Below are positions 56,714 to 64,000 of a stretch of DNA of 64,000 nt, piece after piece. The notes beneath the pieces are model-generated. The model was not told the DNA's origin and made no database searches. It saw only the letters and a list, made by a program, of their open reading frames with translations. A program made the position numbers and the translations under genes. Each line of letters opens with the position of its first letter. Position 1 is the first letter of the stretch. Source of the stretch: Ciceribacter sichuanensis (GTDB taxonomy: Bacteria; Pseudomonadota; Alphaproteobacteria; Rhizobiales; Rhizobiaceae); contig NZ_JAMXLX010000005.1 of NCBI RefSeq assembly GCF_024055605.1, positions 1-64,000 on the forward strand. Reading direction: 5' to 3'.

Positions 56714-57490
56714 CTAGGTTGAATTCGCCGTCCTGGCGAGAAAGAGGGAAACGCCTGCTGCGGAAAGCGCCTCACCAATATCGGGCGGCGGCGCCTTGTC
56801 TGTCGCGAGTTCGCCGATATCGGCAAAGTCGCAAACCTTGACCAGTCCCTGGCGGCCGAACTTGGTGTGATCCGTGACAACCAGCGTCCGTTTGCCGCGG
56901 GAAAGAACGGTCCGGGCAAACTCGGCCTCCTCGAGGTCGTAATCCATGATGCCGCTTGCCGCATCGACGGCCCCGGCAGAGATGACCGCGTGGGTGACGT
57001 TGAAACGGTTGACGAATTCGATCGCGGAAACGCCGAACGCGGCGGCATTATCGCTGCGCAGTTCGCCGCCGGCCATGTAGACCTTGTTGTCGTTGACTGT
57101 TGCCAGCGTGCGGGCAATATCCGAGGAATTCGTCACCACGGTCAGGCGTCGGTGGCCCAGCAGTTCGCGAGCAAGAAAACTCGTCGTCGTGCCGGTGTCG
57201 AGCATGATGGAATCGCCATCGCGGATCGTAATCGCGACCGTCTGGGCTATGGCCTTCTTTGCTGAAGCATTTTCCCTCATTCGCTTTTCGAAAGGTGCTT
57301 CCCCGACGGACGTCGGCAGAGCAATCGCCCCATGCATGCGCACGACCGCTCCGTTTTCGGCGAGTGGCTTTATGTCGCGCCGGATGGTCTCGAGAGAAAC
57401 GCGCAGTCTTCGGGCGAGGTCGGAGATCGAGAGCGTTCCATCCTGTTGGAGGAACCGCAGGATCTCCCTGTGGCGTTTCGGTTCGTTCAT
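56714..57490 (-). CDS. DeoR/GlpR-family transcriptional regulator
   Basis: A 258-residue repressor with an N-terminal DeoR helix-turn-helix (HREILRFLQQDGTLSISDLARRL; then VSLETIRRDIKPLAENG) and a C-terminal sugar-phosphate-binding DeoRC domain (GDSIMLDTGTTTSFLAREL, VVTNSSDIARTL, VVTDHTKFGRQG). Effectors in this family are phosphorylated sugars or polyols. It is divergent from the kinase-like gene at 57792 and probably controls that unit; paired ACACAAAA repeats lie in the gap. Confidence 0.9.
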   Translation of the reverse strand: MNEPKRHREILRFLQQDGTLSISDLARRLRVSLETIRRDIKPLAENGAVVRMHGAIALPTSVGEAPFEKRMRENASAKKAIAQTVAITIRDGDSIMLDTGTTTSFLARELLGHRRLTVVTNSSDIARTLATVNDNKVYMAGGELRSDNAAAFGVSAIEFVNRFNVTHAVISAGAVDAASGIMDYDLEEAEFARTVLSRGKRTLVVTDHTKFGRQGLVKVCDFADIGELATDKAPPPDIGEALSAAGVSLFLARTANST

Positions 57491-57551
57491 GGCTCCATCC
57501 CATCGCCTTTCCTCATGACTAGCGATGCTTTGCCCATCTGAAAATGTAAAG

Positions 57552-57581
57552 ACACAAAAACGGTCATAAAAACACAAAACG
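57552..57581. promoter_or_regulatory. Direct repeats in the DeoR/kinase intergenic region
   Basis: ACACAAAAACG (57552-57562) and ACACAAAACG (57572-57581) are near-identical repeats 20 bases apart, about two helical turns, and 62-91 bases before the DeoR-type ATG. DeoR-family proteins often bind such repeated half-sites. The rest of the gap 57491-57791 shows no gene or other motif. Confidence 0.45.
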
Positions 57582-57791
57582 CCACATTGCCATCATTGAC
57601 AGGCGGGCGATTCTTGGCAGAGATTGCCGTTGATGCCTGCTGCGCCTCACGACAAAAACAACGCGGGAACGGCGTGCAGGATCGGCCTGATAGATTTCAT
57701 GCGTTCGACCGGGAGGAAACTGCATGCTTGTCCCTCTGCCCGTACCACTGCCTTCCCATGGCCCCTGCCTGTTTTCGGGCAGGGTGTTGCG

Positions 57792-58715
57792 ATGAACGGG
57801 TCTGCGATATCTGAATTCGTCATCCCGAAAGCAACGGAAGAACGCATCCGGGCCTTGCCCTGCTGGAACGGCATTGTCGAGATTTCGCGGTTAAAGGGCG
57901 GTATCAGTAACGAGAGCTATGTTGTGCGGGATGTCCGTGGCCCGCACGTCGTGCGGTTCGGCAGCGACTACCCGTTTCATCACGTCTACAGGGATCGCGA
58001 ACTCATGACTGCGCAAGCCGCGCAGGCCGCCGGCTTCGGTCCTGACATCCAATATGCCGAGCCGGGCGTGATGGTGACCGGGCTCATCCACGGCAAGACG
58101 TTTACCGCTGAAGACGTGATTGCCGAGCGGGAGCGCGTTGCCCGGATGCTCAGGGCCTTTCATGAGACCATGCCGCGCTTCGTGTGGGGAGCGGCCTTCC
58201 TGTTCTGGCCGTTCCACGTCATTCGCGATTACGCCTACACGCTGGAAAAGGGAAAAAGCCGCATGACGGCTGAACTGCCCGGCTATCTGTCGATTGCCGA
58301 CGAACTCGAAAAAGCGCAATCGCCGCTGCCGATCGTCTTTGGTCACAACGATCTCCTGCCCGCCAACATCATGGATGACGGCGAGCGCCTGTGGCTGATC
58401 GATTACGAATATGCCGGCTTCTCGACGGCGATGTTCGATCTTGCCGGGGTGACCTCGAATGCGGGGTTTTCGGCCGAGCAGTCGGAAGAATTTCTCGCCG
58501 CCTATCTCGGGACAACACCCGACCCCGCAATCCGCCGTTCGCTCGCCGCCATGCAATGCGCATCGCTGCTGCGCGAGGCGATGTGGAGCATGGTGTCGGA
58601 ACTGCATCTGACCGCGCCCGGCGCGGATTACGTTGCCTACACCACTGAAAATCTCGAGCGGCTTGCCGCTACCCTCGACCACTATCGTACCCTCTACGGA
58701 AAGACGTCTCCATGA
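57792..58715 (+). CDS. Choline/aminoglycoside kinase-like phosphotransferase
   Basis: A 307-residue protein-kinase-like small-molecule kinase. The nucleotide-binding region is RLKGGISNESYVVRD; Brenner's catalytic motif is HNDLLPANIM (residues 185-194) and the Mg-binding aspartate is D204 in LIDYEYAG. This combination is typical of choline/ethanolamine kinases (LicA-like). The substrate is unknown. I start at the ATG at 57792; longer in-frame starts would add a non-conserved tail. Its stop overlaps the next start by ATGA, so it is coupled to the flavoprotein that follows. Confidence 0.85.
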   Translation: MNGSAISEFVIPKATEERIRALPCWNGIVEISRLKGGISNESYVVRDVRGPHVVRFGSDYPFHHVYRDRELMTAQAAQAAGFGPDIQYAEPGVMVTGLIHGKTFTAEDVIAERERVARMLRAFHETMPRFVWGAAFLFWPFHVIRDYAYTLEKGKSRMTAELPGYLSIADELEKAQSPLPIVFGHNDLLPANIMDDGERLWLIDYEYAGFSTAMFDLAGVTSNAGFSAEQSEEFLAAYLGTTPDPAIRRSLAAMQCASLLREAMWSMVSELHLTAPGADYVAYTTENLERLAATLDHYRTLYGKTSP

Positions 58716-61153
58716 CCATGCTTCCTTCCCATGCCCAGATCGTCGTCATTGGCGGCGGCATCATCGGCTGTTCGACCGCCTATCATCTCGCCCGAGACCA
58801 CAAGGCGGATGTGGTGCTTTTGGAGCAGGGCACGTTGACCTCCGGTTCCACCTGGCATGCGGCAGGCCTCGTCGGCCAGTTGCGTTCCTCGGCCTCCATC
58901 ACCCGCGTGCTGAAATACTCGGTCGAGCTCTACAAGGGTCTGGAGGCCGAGACCGGGCTTGCGACCGGCTGGAAGATGACCGGCTGCCTGCGGCTTGCGA
59001 CCAATCAGGACCGCTGGACGGAGTTCCGCCGTCTTGCCACGACCGCCGGCAGCTTCGGCATGGAGATGCATCTGGTCTCGCCGGAAGAGGTCAAGCGGAT
59101 GTGGCCGCTGATGAATGTCGACGATCTCGTCGGCGCAAGCTGGCTACCGACGGACGGCCAGGCGAGCCCCTCCGACATTACCCAATCGCTCGCCAGGGGT
59201 GCGCGCATGCATGGCGCGAAGATCGTCGAGAACGTCCGGGTAACGGGCTTCGACATGAAGGACGGCCGCATTGTCGCGGTGAAGACGACGCTCGGCGACA
59301 TCGCCTGCGAGAAGGTCGTGAACTGTGCCGGACAATGGGCGCGTCAGGTCGGCGCCATGGCCGGCATCAACGTGCCGCTACAGCCGGTCAAGCACCAGTA
59401 TATCATCACCGAGAAGATCGACGGCCTTGCCACCGATGCGCCGACGATCCGCGATCCGGATCGCCGCACCTATTTCAAGGAGGAGGTCGGCGGACTGGTG
59501 ATGGGCGGCTACGAGCCCAATCCGCAACCCTGGACGACCGGCGACGTGCCGGACGAATGGGCCTTCCGCCTGTTCGACGACGATTTCGATCATTTCGAGC
59601 AGCACATGGTGCAGGCCATCGAGCGCATCCCGGCGCTGGAAAAGGCCGGCGTCAAGCAGATGATTAACGGCCCCGAGAGCTTTACTCCCGATGGAAACTT
59701 CATTCTCGGCGTCGCGCCGGAATGCTCCAACATGTTTGTCGGCGCGGGCTTCAATGCCTTCGGCATCGCTTCCGGCGGCGGTGCGGGCTGGGTGCTTGCC
59801 CAGTGGGTCGTGGATGGCGAAGCGCCGCTCGATCTCTGGGTTGTCGATATCCGCCGCTTCTCCGGCATGCATCGTGACCGTCAATGGGTGCTTGACCGCA
59901 CGCTCGAGGCCTATGGCAAGCACTACACCGTCGCCTTCCCGCATGAGGAATATGAAAGCGGCCGGCCGCGGCTGACCTCGCCCCTCTACGAGCGGCTGAA
60001 GGCCCATGGCGCGGTATTCGGCTCCAAGCTCGGCTGGGAACGGCCGAACTGGTTTGCCCCTCCGGGCACGGAGGGGCGGGACGTCTATTCGATGGGCCGG
60101 CAGAACTGGTTCGATGCGGTCGGTGTCGAGCACGCCCACGTGCGCGAGGCCGTCGGCATCTTCGACCAGTCCTCCTTCGCCAAATACGAAGTGTCCGGTC
60201 CCGATGCCTTGAAAGTCCTGGACCACATCTGCGCCAACGACGTCACAAAACCGGTCGGTCGCCTGACTTATACCCAGCTTCTCAACACGCGTGGTGGCAT
60301 CGAGGCGGACCTGACGGTCGCCCGGTTCGGCGAAGACAGGTTCTATATCGTCACCGGAACCGGCTTCCGTACACACGATTTCGGCTGGATCGCCGACCAT
60401 GTTCCGGCAGGCGCGAATCTGGATATGAGCGATGTCACCGAGGACTGGGGCACGCTGTCGCTGATGGGGCCGAGGGCGCGGGACGTGCTGGCCGCCGTGA
60501 CGGACGCGGATGTTTCAAACGCGGCATTCCCCTTCGGCCATGCGCGGGAAATCGTCATTGCCGGAAGTACGGTGCGAGCCCTGCGCATCACCTATGTCGG
60601 CGAACTTGGCTGGGAGCTGCATGTGCCCATCGGTGCGATCGGCGAGGTCTTCGATGCCCTGATGGCGGCGGGACAGCCGTTCGGTGTCAAGCCGGTCGGC
60701 TATCGGGCACTGGAATCGCTTAGGCTGGAAAAGGGCTATCGCGCCTGGGGCTCCGACATCACGCCCAACGATACGCCACTCGAAGCCGGGCTCGGTTTTG
60801 CCGTGAAACTTAAGCGTAATGCCGATTTCCTCGGCCGCTCCGCGCTTGAGGCGGTTGCCGGCGAACCGTTGAAGAAGCGGTTGATGGGGTTCACTGCCGG
60901 CTCCGATGTCGTCCTGCTCGGTCGCGAGACGATCCTGCGCAACGGCGAGCCGGTCGGCTATCTCACCAGCGGCGGCTATGGCTACACGCTCGGCAAGGCA
61001 ATCGGCTACGGCTATGTCCGCAATTCGGAAGGTGTCAGTGACGACTACCTGACGAGCGGTTCCTACGAACTCGTCGTTGCCATGGAAAAGGTCCCCGCCG
61101 AAATCCATCTCGGGCCGATGTTCGATCCCGGCATGGAGCGGATCAAGGCCTGA
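58712..61153 (+). CDS. FAD-dependent dimethylglycine/sarcosine dehydrogenase-like protein with GcvT domain
   Basis: An 813-residue cytoplasmic fusion. The N-terminal half is a D-amino-acid-oxidase-type FAD domain (VVIGGGIIGCSTAYHLA at residues 11-27; STWHAAGL with H49, the residue that links FAD covalently in relatives). The C-terminal half from about residue 430 is a folate-binding GcvT aminomethyltransferase (WFDAVGVEHAHVREAVGIFDQS; then YVGELGWELHVP; and LRLEKGYRAWGSDITPND). Such enzymes demethylate N-methylated glycines and pass the carbon to tetrahydrofolate as methylene-THF. The exact substrate cannot be told. Confidence 0.9.
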   Translation: MTMLPSHAQIVVIGGGIIGCSTAYHLARDHKADVVLLEQGTLTSGSTWHAAGLVGQLRSSASITRVLKYSVELYKGLEAETGLATGWKMTGCLRLATNQDRWTEFRRLATTAGSFGMEMHLVSPEEVKRMWPLMNVDDLVGASWLPTDGQASPSDITQSLARGARMHGAKIVENVRVTGFDMKDGRIVAVKTTLGDIACEKVVNCAGQWARQVGAMAGINVPLQPVKHQYIITEKIDGLATDAPTIRDPDRRTYFKEEVGGLVMGGYEPNPQPWTTGDVPDEWAFRLFDDDFDHFEQHMVQAIERIPALEKAGVKQMINGPESFTPDGNFILGVAPECSNMFVGAGFNAFGIASGGGAGWVLAQWVVDGEAPLDLWVVDIRRFSGMHRDRQWVLDRTLEAYGKHYTVAFPHEEYESGRPRLTSPLYERLKAHGAVFGSKLGWERPNWFAPPGTEGRDVYSMGRQNWFDAVGVEHAHVREAVGIFDQSSFAKYEVSGPDALKVLDHICANDVTKPVGRLTYTQLLNTRGGIEADLTVARFGEDRFYIVTGTGFRTHDFGWIADHVPAGANLDMSDVTEDWGTLSLMGPRARDVLAAVTDADVSNAAFPFGHAREIVIAGSTVRALRITYVGELGWELHVPIGAIGEVFDALMAAGQPFGVKPVGYRALESLRLEKGYRAWGSDITPNDTPLEAGLGFAVKLKRNADFLGRSALEAVAGEPLKKRLMGFTAGSDVVLLGRETILRNGEPVGYLTSGGYGYTLGKAIGYGYVRNSEGVSDDYLTSGSYELVVAMEKVPAEIHLGPMFDPGMERIKA

Positions 61154-61202
61154 GCGGTCGAGGTAGACGAACCTTGTCCTCACGGATGTGTCGGCCGCGC
61201 TT

Positions 61203-61389
61203 GCCCCTCATCCGGCTGCCGCCACCTTCTCCCCGCAGGCTGGGTGAAGGGATGTGCCGTACCGTTCCGTTCACCTCTGCCGCTTTGCATAAGAGATACG
61301 CCTTATCGCGTGTCGTCATGACGCGAGGTATCCGGTTCGTTCCTTCTCCCCGTTTACGGGGAGAAGGTGCCGGCAGGCGGATGAGGGGC
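61203..61389. repeat. MITE-like palindromic element with 32-bp terminal inverted repeats
   Basis: The ends 61203-61234 and 61358-61389 are inverted repeats matching at 30 of 32 positions (GCCCCTCATCCG... against its complement). The right end contains its own perfect 11-bp hairpin (CCTTCTCCCCG, loop TTTA, 61342-61367). The 187-base unit lies between the convergent flavoprotein and amidase genes. It has no coding capacity and looks like a non-autonomous repeat of rhizobial type. Confidence 0.7.
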
Positions 61390-61411
61390 TGACAGCCCCG
61401 AATCCTCAGCC

Positions 61412-62806
61412 TCAAGCCACCGGCGGCTTCGGCCAGTTGGCAATACCGCCGGTCCAGGTTTCGAACAGTTTCGACAGCTTCAGCACGCGCATGTCGTCGA
61501 AGCGGGGACCGACGATCTGCAGGCCGATGGGCATGCCCGTTTTCGAAAAGCCGCAGTTGATCGAGGCCGCCGGCTGTTCGGACATGTTCCATGGAACGGT
61601 GAAGGCGATATGCTCGAAGGGCTTTTCCGGATCGTTGGTGGGAGAGGCCCAGTCCGCCGGATAGGAGACGATCGGATTGGTCGGCGAGAGCACCGCATCG
61701 ACGGTGGTGAAGAGCCTGCCGCAGGTCTTGCGCATCTCGATGGTCTGACCGAAGCCCTGCACCGCCTCGACGCCGGAGACATCCGCCCCCTTTTCGGCCC
61801 ACTGGTAGATATAGGGCAGGATCTTGGCTCGACGTTCGGCGCTGAGGTTGCGGATATCGCCCCAGAACTTGGCCCGCCAGAAATTGTCGAGACCGTCGAG
61901 CATCTGGCGCGTCAGGACCGGTTCGACCTCGAAGACGGTCGCGCCTGCGTCCTCGAAGCGCTTCGCCGCGGCGAGCACCGCGTCGCGGATTTCGATATCG
62001 ACCGCAAGGCCGCAGCCGGCGTCCAGCATGACGCCGATCTTCATGCCGCGCACATCGATGTCGTGGTCCATCCAGTCGAAATCATTGGGCGGCAGGCTGG
62101 TGCCGTCGCGCCAGTCGGGGCGCGAAAGCGTCGCCATCGAGAAGGCTGCATCATCGACGCATCGTGTCATCGGGCCGGCGCAGCGGCCGACATAATAGGG
62201 ATCGACCGGAATGCGCCCGTGGCTGGGCTTGAAGCCGAAGAGGCCGGTCCAGCCGGCGGGCAGCCGCACCGATCCGCCGATATCCGTGCCGATATGCAAG
62301 GGGCCGTAACCCGCAGCACCGGCAGAAGCCGCGCCCGCGCTCGATCCGCCGGGGTTCTGCGTCAGGTCCCAGGGGTTGCGCGAGAGCGGGTGAAAGCTCG
62401 ACAGGCCGGAGGAGAGCATGCCGTAGTCGGGGCAGGTGGTCTTGGCGAAGATCACCGCGCCGTCTTCCTTCATGCGCGCGGCAATCGGCGCGTCTTCCTC
62501 GGCGGGGAGAAGCTCGACCGCGGCGGTGCCGAGCGGAACGGGCTGCCCCTTGGTGGCGATCAGTTCCTTCAGCGAGACCGGGATGCCGTCGAGGGGGCCG
62601 AGTGGCTCATCCCGCAGCCAGCGTTCGGTGGAGGCCTTGGCCTGTTCGCGCGCGCCCTGCGGGTCATAGGCGTAAAGCGCCGCCACATGCGGTTCGAAGG
62701 CCTCGATGCGGGCTTCGACCGCCAGCCAGTATTCATAGGGCGAAAGGGTTTTCGCGCGGTATCCGGCGACAAGGTCCTTGATGGTGAAATCGAGTAAGTC
62801 AGTCAT
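61412..62806 (-). CDS. Amidase (amidase signature family)
   Basis: A 464-residue hydrolase with the Ser-cisSer-Lys triad of the amidase signature family: K80 in PVSLKELIA, S155 in NPGGSSAGAAS, and the nucleophile S179 in TDIGGSVRLP. Substrates in the family range from simple amides to N-acyl amino acids. It lies 41 bases downstream of the ABC ATPase gene, so the transporter may import its substrate. The length is normal for the family. Confidence 0.92.
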   Translation of the reverse strand: MTDLLDFTIKDLVAGYRAKTLSPYEYWLAVEARIEAFEPHVAALYAYDPQGAREQAKASTERWLRDEPLGPLDGIPVSLKELIATKGQPVPLGTAAVELLPAEEDAPIAARMKEDGAVIFAKTTCPDYGMLSSGLSSFHPLSRNPWDLTQNPGGSSAGAASAGAAGYGPLHIGTDIGGSVRLPAGWTGLFGFKPSHGRIPVDPYYVGRCAGPMTRCVDDAAFSMATLSRPDWRDGTSLPPNDFDWMDHDIDVRGMKIGVMLDAGCGLAVDIEIRDAVLAAAKRFEDAGATVFEVEPVLTRQMLDGLDNFWRAKFWGDIRNLSAERRAKILPYIYQWAEKGADVSGVEAVQGFGQTIEMRKTCGRLFTTVDAVLSPTNPIVSYPADWASPTNDPEKPFEHIAFTVPWNMSEQPAASINCGFSKTGMPIGLQIVGPRFDDMRVLKLSKLFETWTGGIANWPKPPVA

Positions 62807-62847
62807 TGCGGCTTATGCCTTCTGCTTCAAAAATTCGTTTTGTGGCG

Positions 62848-63849
62848 TCAGTTTCCGTTTCCGGCCATATCTTCCGCGCCCATGTCTTCCGCACGATGAC
62901 AGGCGGCTTGCCGTCCCGGCGCGATCATGCGCAGTTCCGGCCGCTCTGCGGCGCATCGGGCTATGGCCAGCGGACAGCGGTTGCGAAAGGCGCAGCCGCC
63001 GGCATCGGCAGAAGAGGGCGGCGGGGGCGAACGCTCGGAGGCTGCCGGCCGGCCGAAACGCTCGATGCTCGGCTCGGCCTCGGCCAGGACCCTCGTATAG
63101 GGATGAAATGGCCGTTCGAAGACATGATGCGCCGGCCCTGTCTCCACCAGCCGGCCGCGATACATGACGCCGACCCGGTCGGCGATGCAGTCGACCACGG
63201 CGAGGTTGTGGGTGATGAACAGGAAGCTCACGCCGCGCTTCTCGCGCAGGTCCATCAGCAGGTTGAGCACCTGCGCCTGCACCGAGAGGTCGAGTGCCGA
63301 GACCGCCTCGTCGGCGATAACCAGCTTCGGCTCGGTGATAAGGGCACGGGCAATCGCGATGCGCTGGCGCTGGCCGCCGGAGAATTCGTGCGGATAACGC
63401 CCGGCATGGGCCGCCTGCAGCCCCACGCTTTCCAGCATGTCGGCGACCTTCTCGCGGATTTCCGCGCGGCTGGGCCGTCTCGCCAGGACATGCAGCGGTT
63501 CGGCGACGATGCGCTCGACCTTCTGGCGCGGATCGAGCGAGCCGAACGGGTCCTGAAACACCATCTGGAAATTCTCGCGCTTGCGCATGAGATCTTTCGG
63601 GCGAAGCGAGAACAGGTCGTCGCCATCGAAGAGCACATGGCCCGATGTCGGCCTGTCGAGCGCCGCCACCAGCCGGGCAAGCGTCGATTTCCCGCAACCG
63701 CTCTCGCCGACAATGCCGACGATCTCGCCGCCATCGACGGTGAGAGACACCTCGTCCAGCGCCCGTGTGCTGTGCGACGCGCCGACCAGCGAATGGCTGA
63801 CATAGTCGCGGGAGAGAACGCGGATATCGAGGAGGGGAGACTTGCTCAT
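62848..63849 (-). CDS. Dipeptide/oligopeptide ABC transporter ATP-binding protein (DppF-like)
   Basis: A 333-residue ATPase. Walker A is GESGCGKST, signature FSGGQRQRIAIARAL, Walker B LVIADEAVSALD, followed by the family C-terminal oligopeptide/dipeptide domain with a cysteine cluster (GCAFRNRCPLAIARCAAERPE). This C-terminal domain marks the Dpp/Opp/nickel group. It overlaps the partial DppD-like gene upstream by ATGA. The ligand of the importer is unknown. Confidence 0.92.
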   Translation of the reverse strand: MSKSPLLDIRVLSRDYVSHSLVGASHSTRALDEVSLTVDGGEIVGIVGESGCGKSTLARLVAALDRPTSGHVLFDGDDLFSLRPKDLMRKRENFQMVFQDPFGSLDPRQKVERIVAEPLHVLARRPSRAEIREKVADMLESVGLQAAHAGRYPHEFSGGQRQRIAIARALITEPKLVIADEAVSALDLSVQAQVLNLLMDLREKRGVSFLFITHNLAVVDCIADRVGVMYRGRLVETGPAHHVFERPFHPYTRVLAEAEPSIERFGRPAASERSPPPPSSADAGGCAFRNRCPLAIARCAAERPELRMIAPGRQAACHRAEDMGAEDMAGNGN

Positions 63850-64000
63850 CGGTTTCCTTCCTCCATCGCCCGGATGCAGCGGACGCCGCGGTTGTTATCG
63901 AAGTGGGTCCAGCCCGGTTCGGCAGTATGACAGGCGTCGATGCGCTCGGGACAGCGGTCGGAGAAGACGCAGCCGGCGGGCAGTCTGTTGAATCCGGGCA
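63846..64000 (-). CDS. Dipeptide/oligopeptide ABC transporter ATP-binding protein (DppD-like), C-terminal end
   Basis: Only the last 50 residues are in the window; the gene continues beyond the right edge. The sequence PAGCVFSDRCPERIDACH and the ending GVRCIRAMEEGNR match the cysteine-rich oligopeptide/dipeptide transporter C-terminal domain. It is the first of the paired ATPases and overlaps the DppF-like start by ATGA. Confidence 0.85.
   Translation of the reverse strand, partial: PGFNRLPAGCVFSDRCPERIDACHTAEPGWTHFDNNRGVRCIRAMEEGNR

Overview
The window is high-GC DNA from an alphaproteobacterium, most likely a member of the Rhizobiaceae (Sinorhizobium/Ensifer, Shinella or Rhizobium type). 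The evidence is the red-type Rubisco operon in the order cbbF-P-T-A-L-S-X-E with a divergent cbbR, the nasT-nasS-nrtABC-nirBD-nasA-cysG nitrate operon, many ATGA stop/start overlaps, and palindromic intergenic repeats of the kind scattered through rhizobial genomes. The C1 and cbb block resembles, from memory, the pSymB region of S. meliloti, so a chromid or megaplasmid location is possible but unproven.

Region 1 (1-15240) is a methanol/formaldehyde oxidation island. It holds the end of a glutathione-dependent formaldehyde dehydrogenase, fghA, a c-type cytochrome, the lanthanide-type methanol dehydrogenase xoxF with xoxG and xoxJ, and a rhodanese-like PQQ-associated protein. A divergent set of three exported proteins follows (beta-propeller, MxaD-like, DUF3280-like). 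Next is a long + strand run with PedA1/LutA-like and beta-propeller proteins, two small exported proteins of unknown role, a NitT/TauT-type ABC importer, a PedB/PedC-type ABC transporter and gfa. The Ped/Lut families are linked to rare-earth uptake in other methylotrophs, so this is a candidate lanthanide acquisition module with a second ABC importer inserted in it.

Region 2 (15547-25875) is the Calvin cycle operon, transcribed leftward from a divergent cbbR, ending with rpe and a thioredoxin-like gene. Together with region 1 it suggests methanol-fuelled autotrophy: methanol to formaldehyde to formate to CO2, with CO2 fixed by Rubisco. Formate dehydrogenase, PQQ synthesis, pgk and gap genes are not in the window.

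Region 3 (25913-38789) holds a 75-residue orphan gene and then nitrate assimilation: two-component regulator nasTS, transporter nrtABC, nitrite reductase nirBD, nitrate reductase nasA and siroheme synthase cysG. Upstream of nrtA I see a good sigma-54 promoter followed by an RNA hexaloop hairpin with the A1/G4 pattern bound by ANTAR proteins such as NasT.

Region 4 (38895-44949) is a surface polysaccharide cluster: sugar-phosphate transferase, O-antigen-ligase-like protein, GT25 glycosyltransferase, and divergent CapD-type and NAD-dependent epimerases.

Region 5 (45031-51590) is a tripartite tricarboxylate transporter (tctCBA), an orphan binding protein and the TctD/TctE two-component system. 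Region 6 (51598-56646) is an RbbA/YhhJ/HlyD-type export system. Region 7 (56714-64000) holds a DeoR regulator, a choline-kinase-like protein translationally coupled to a dimethylglycine/sarcosine-dehydrogenase-like flavoprotein with a folate-binding GcvT half, a MITE-like repeat, and an amidase linked to a dipeptide-type ABC transporter that runs off the right edge.
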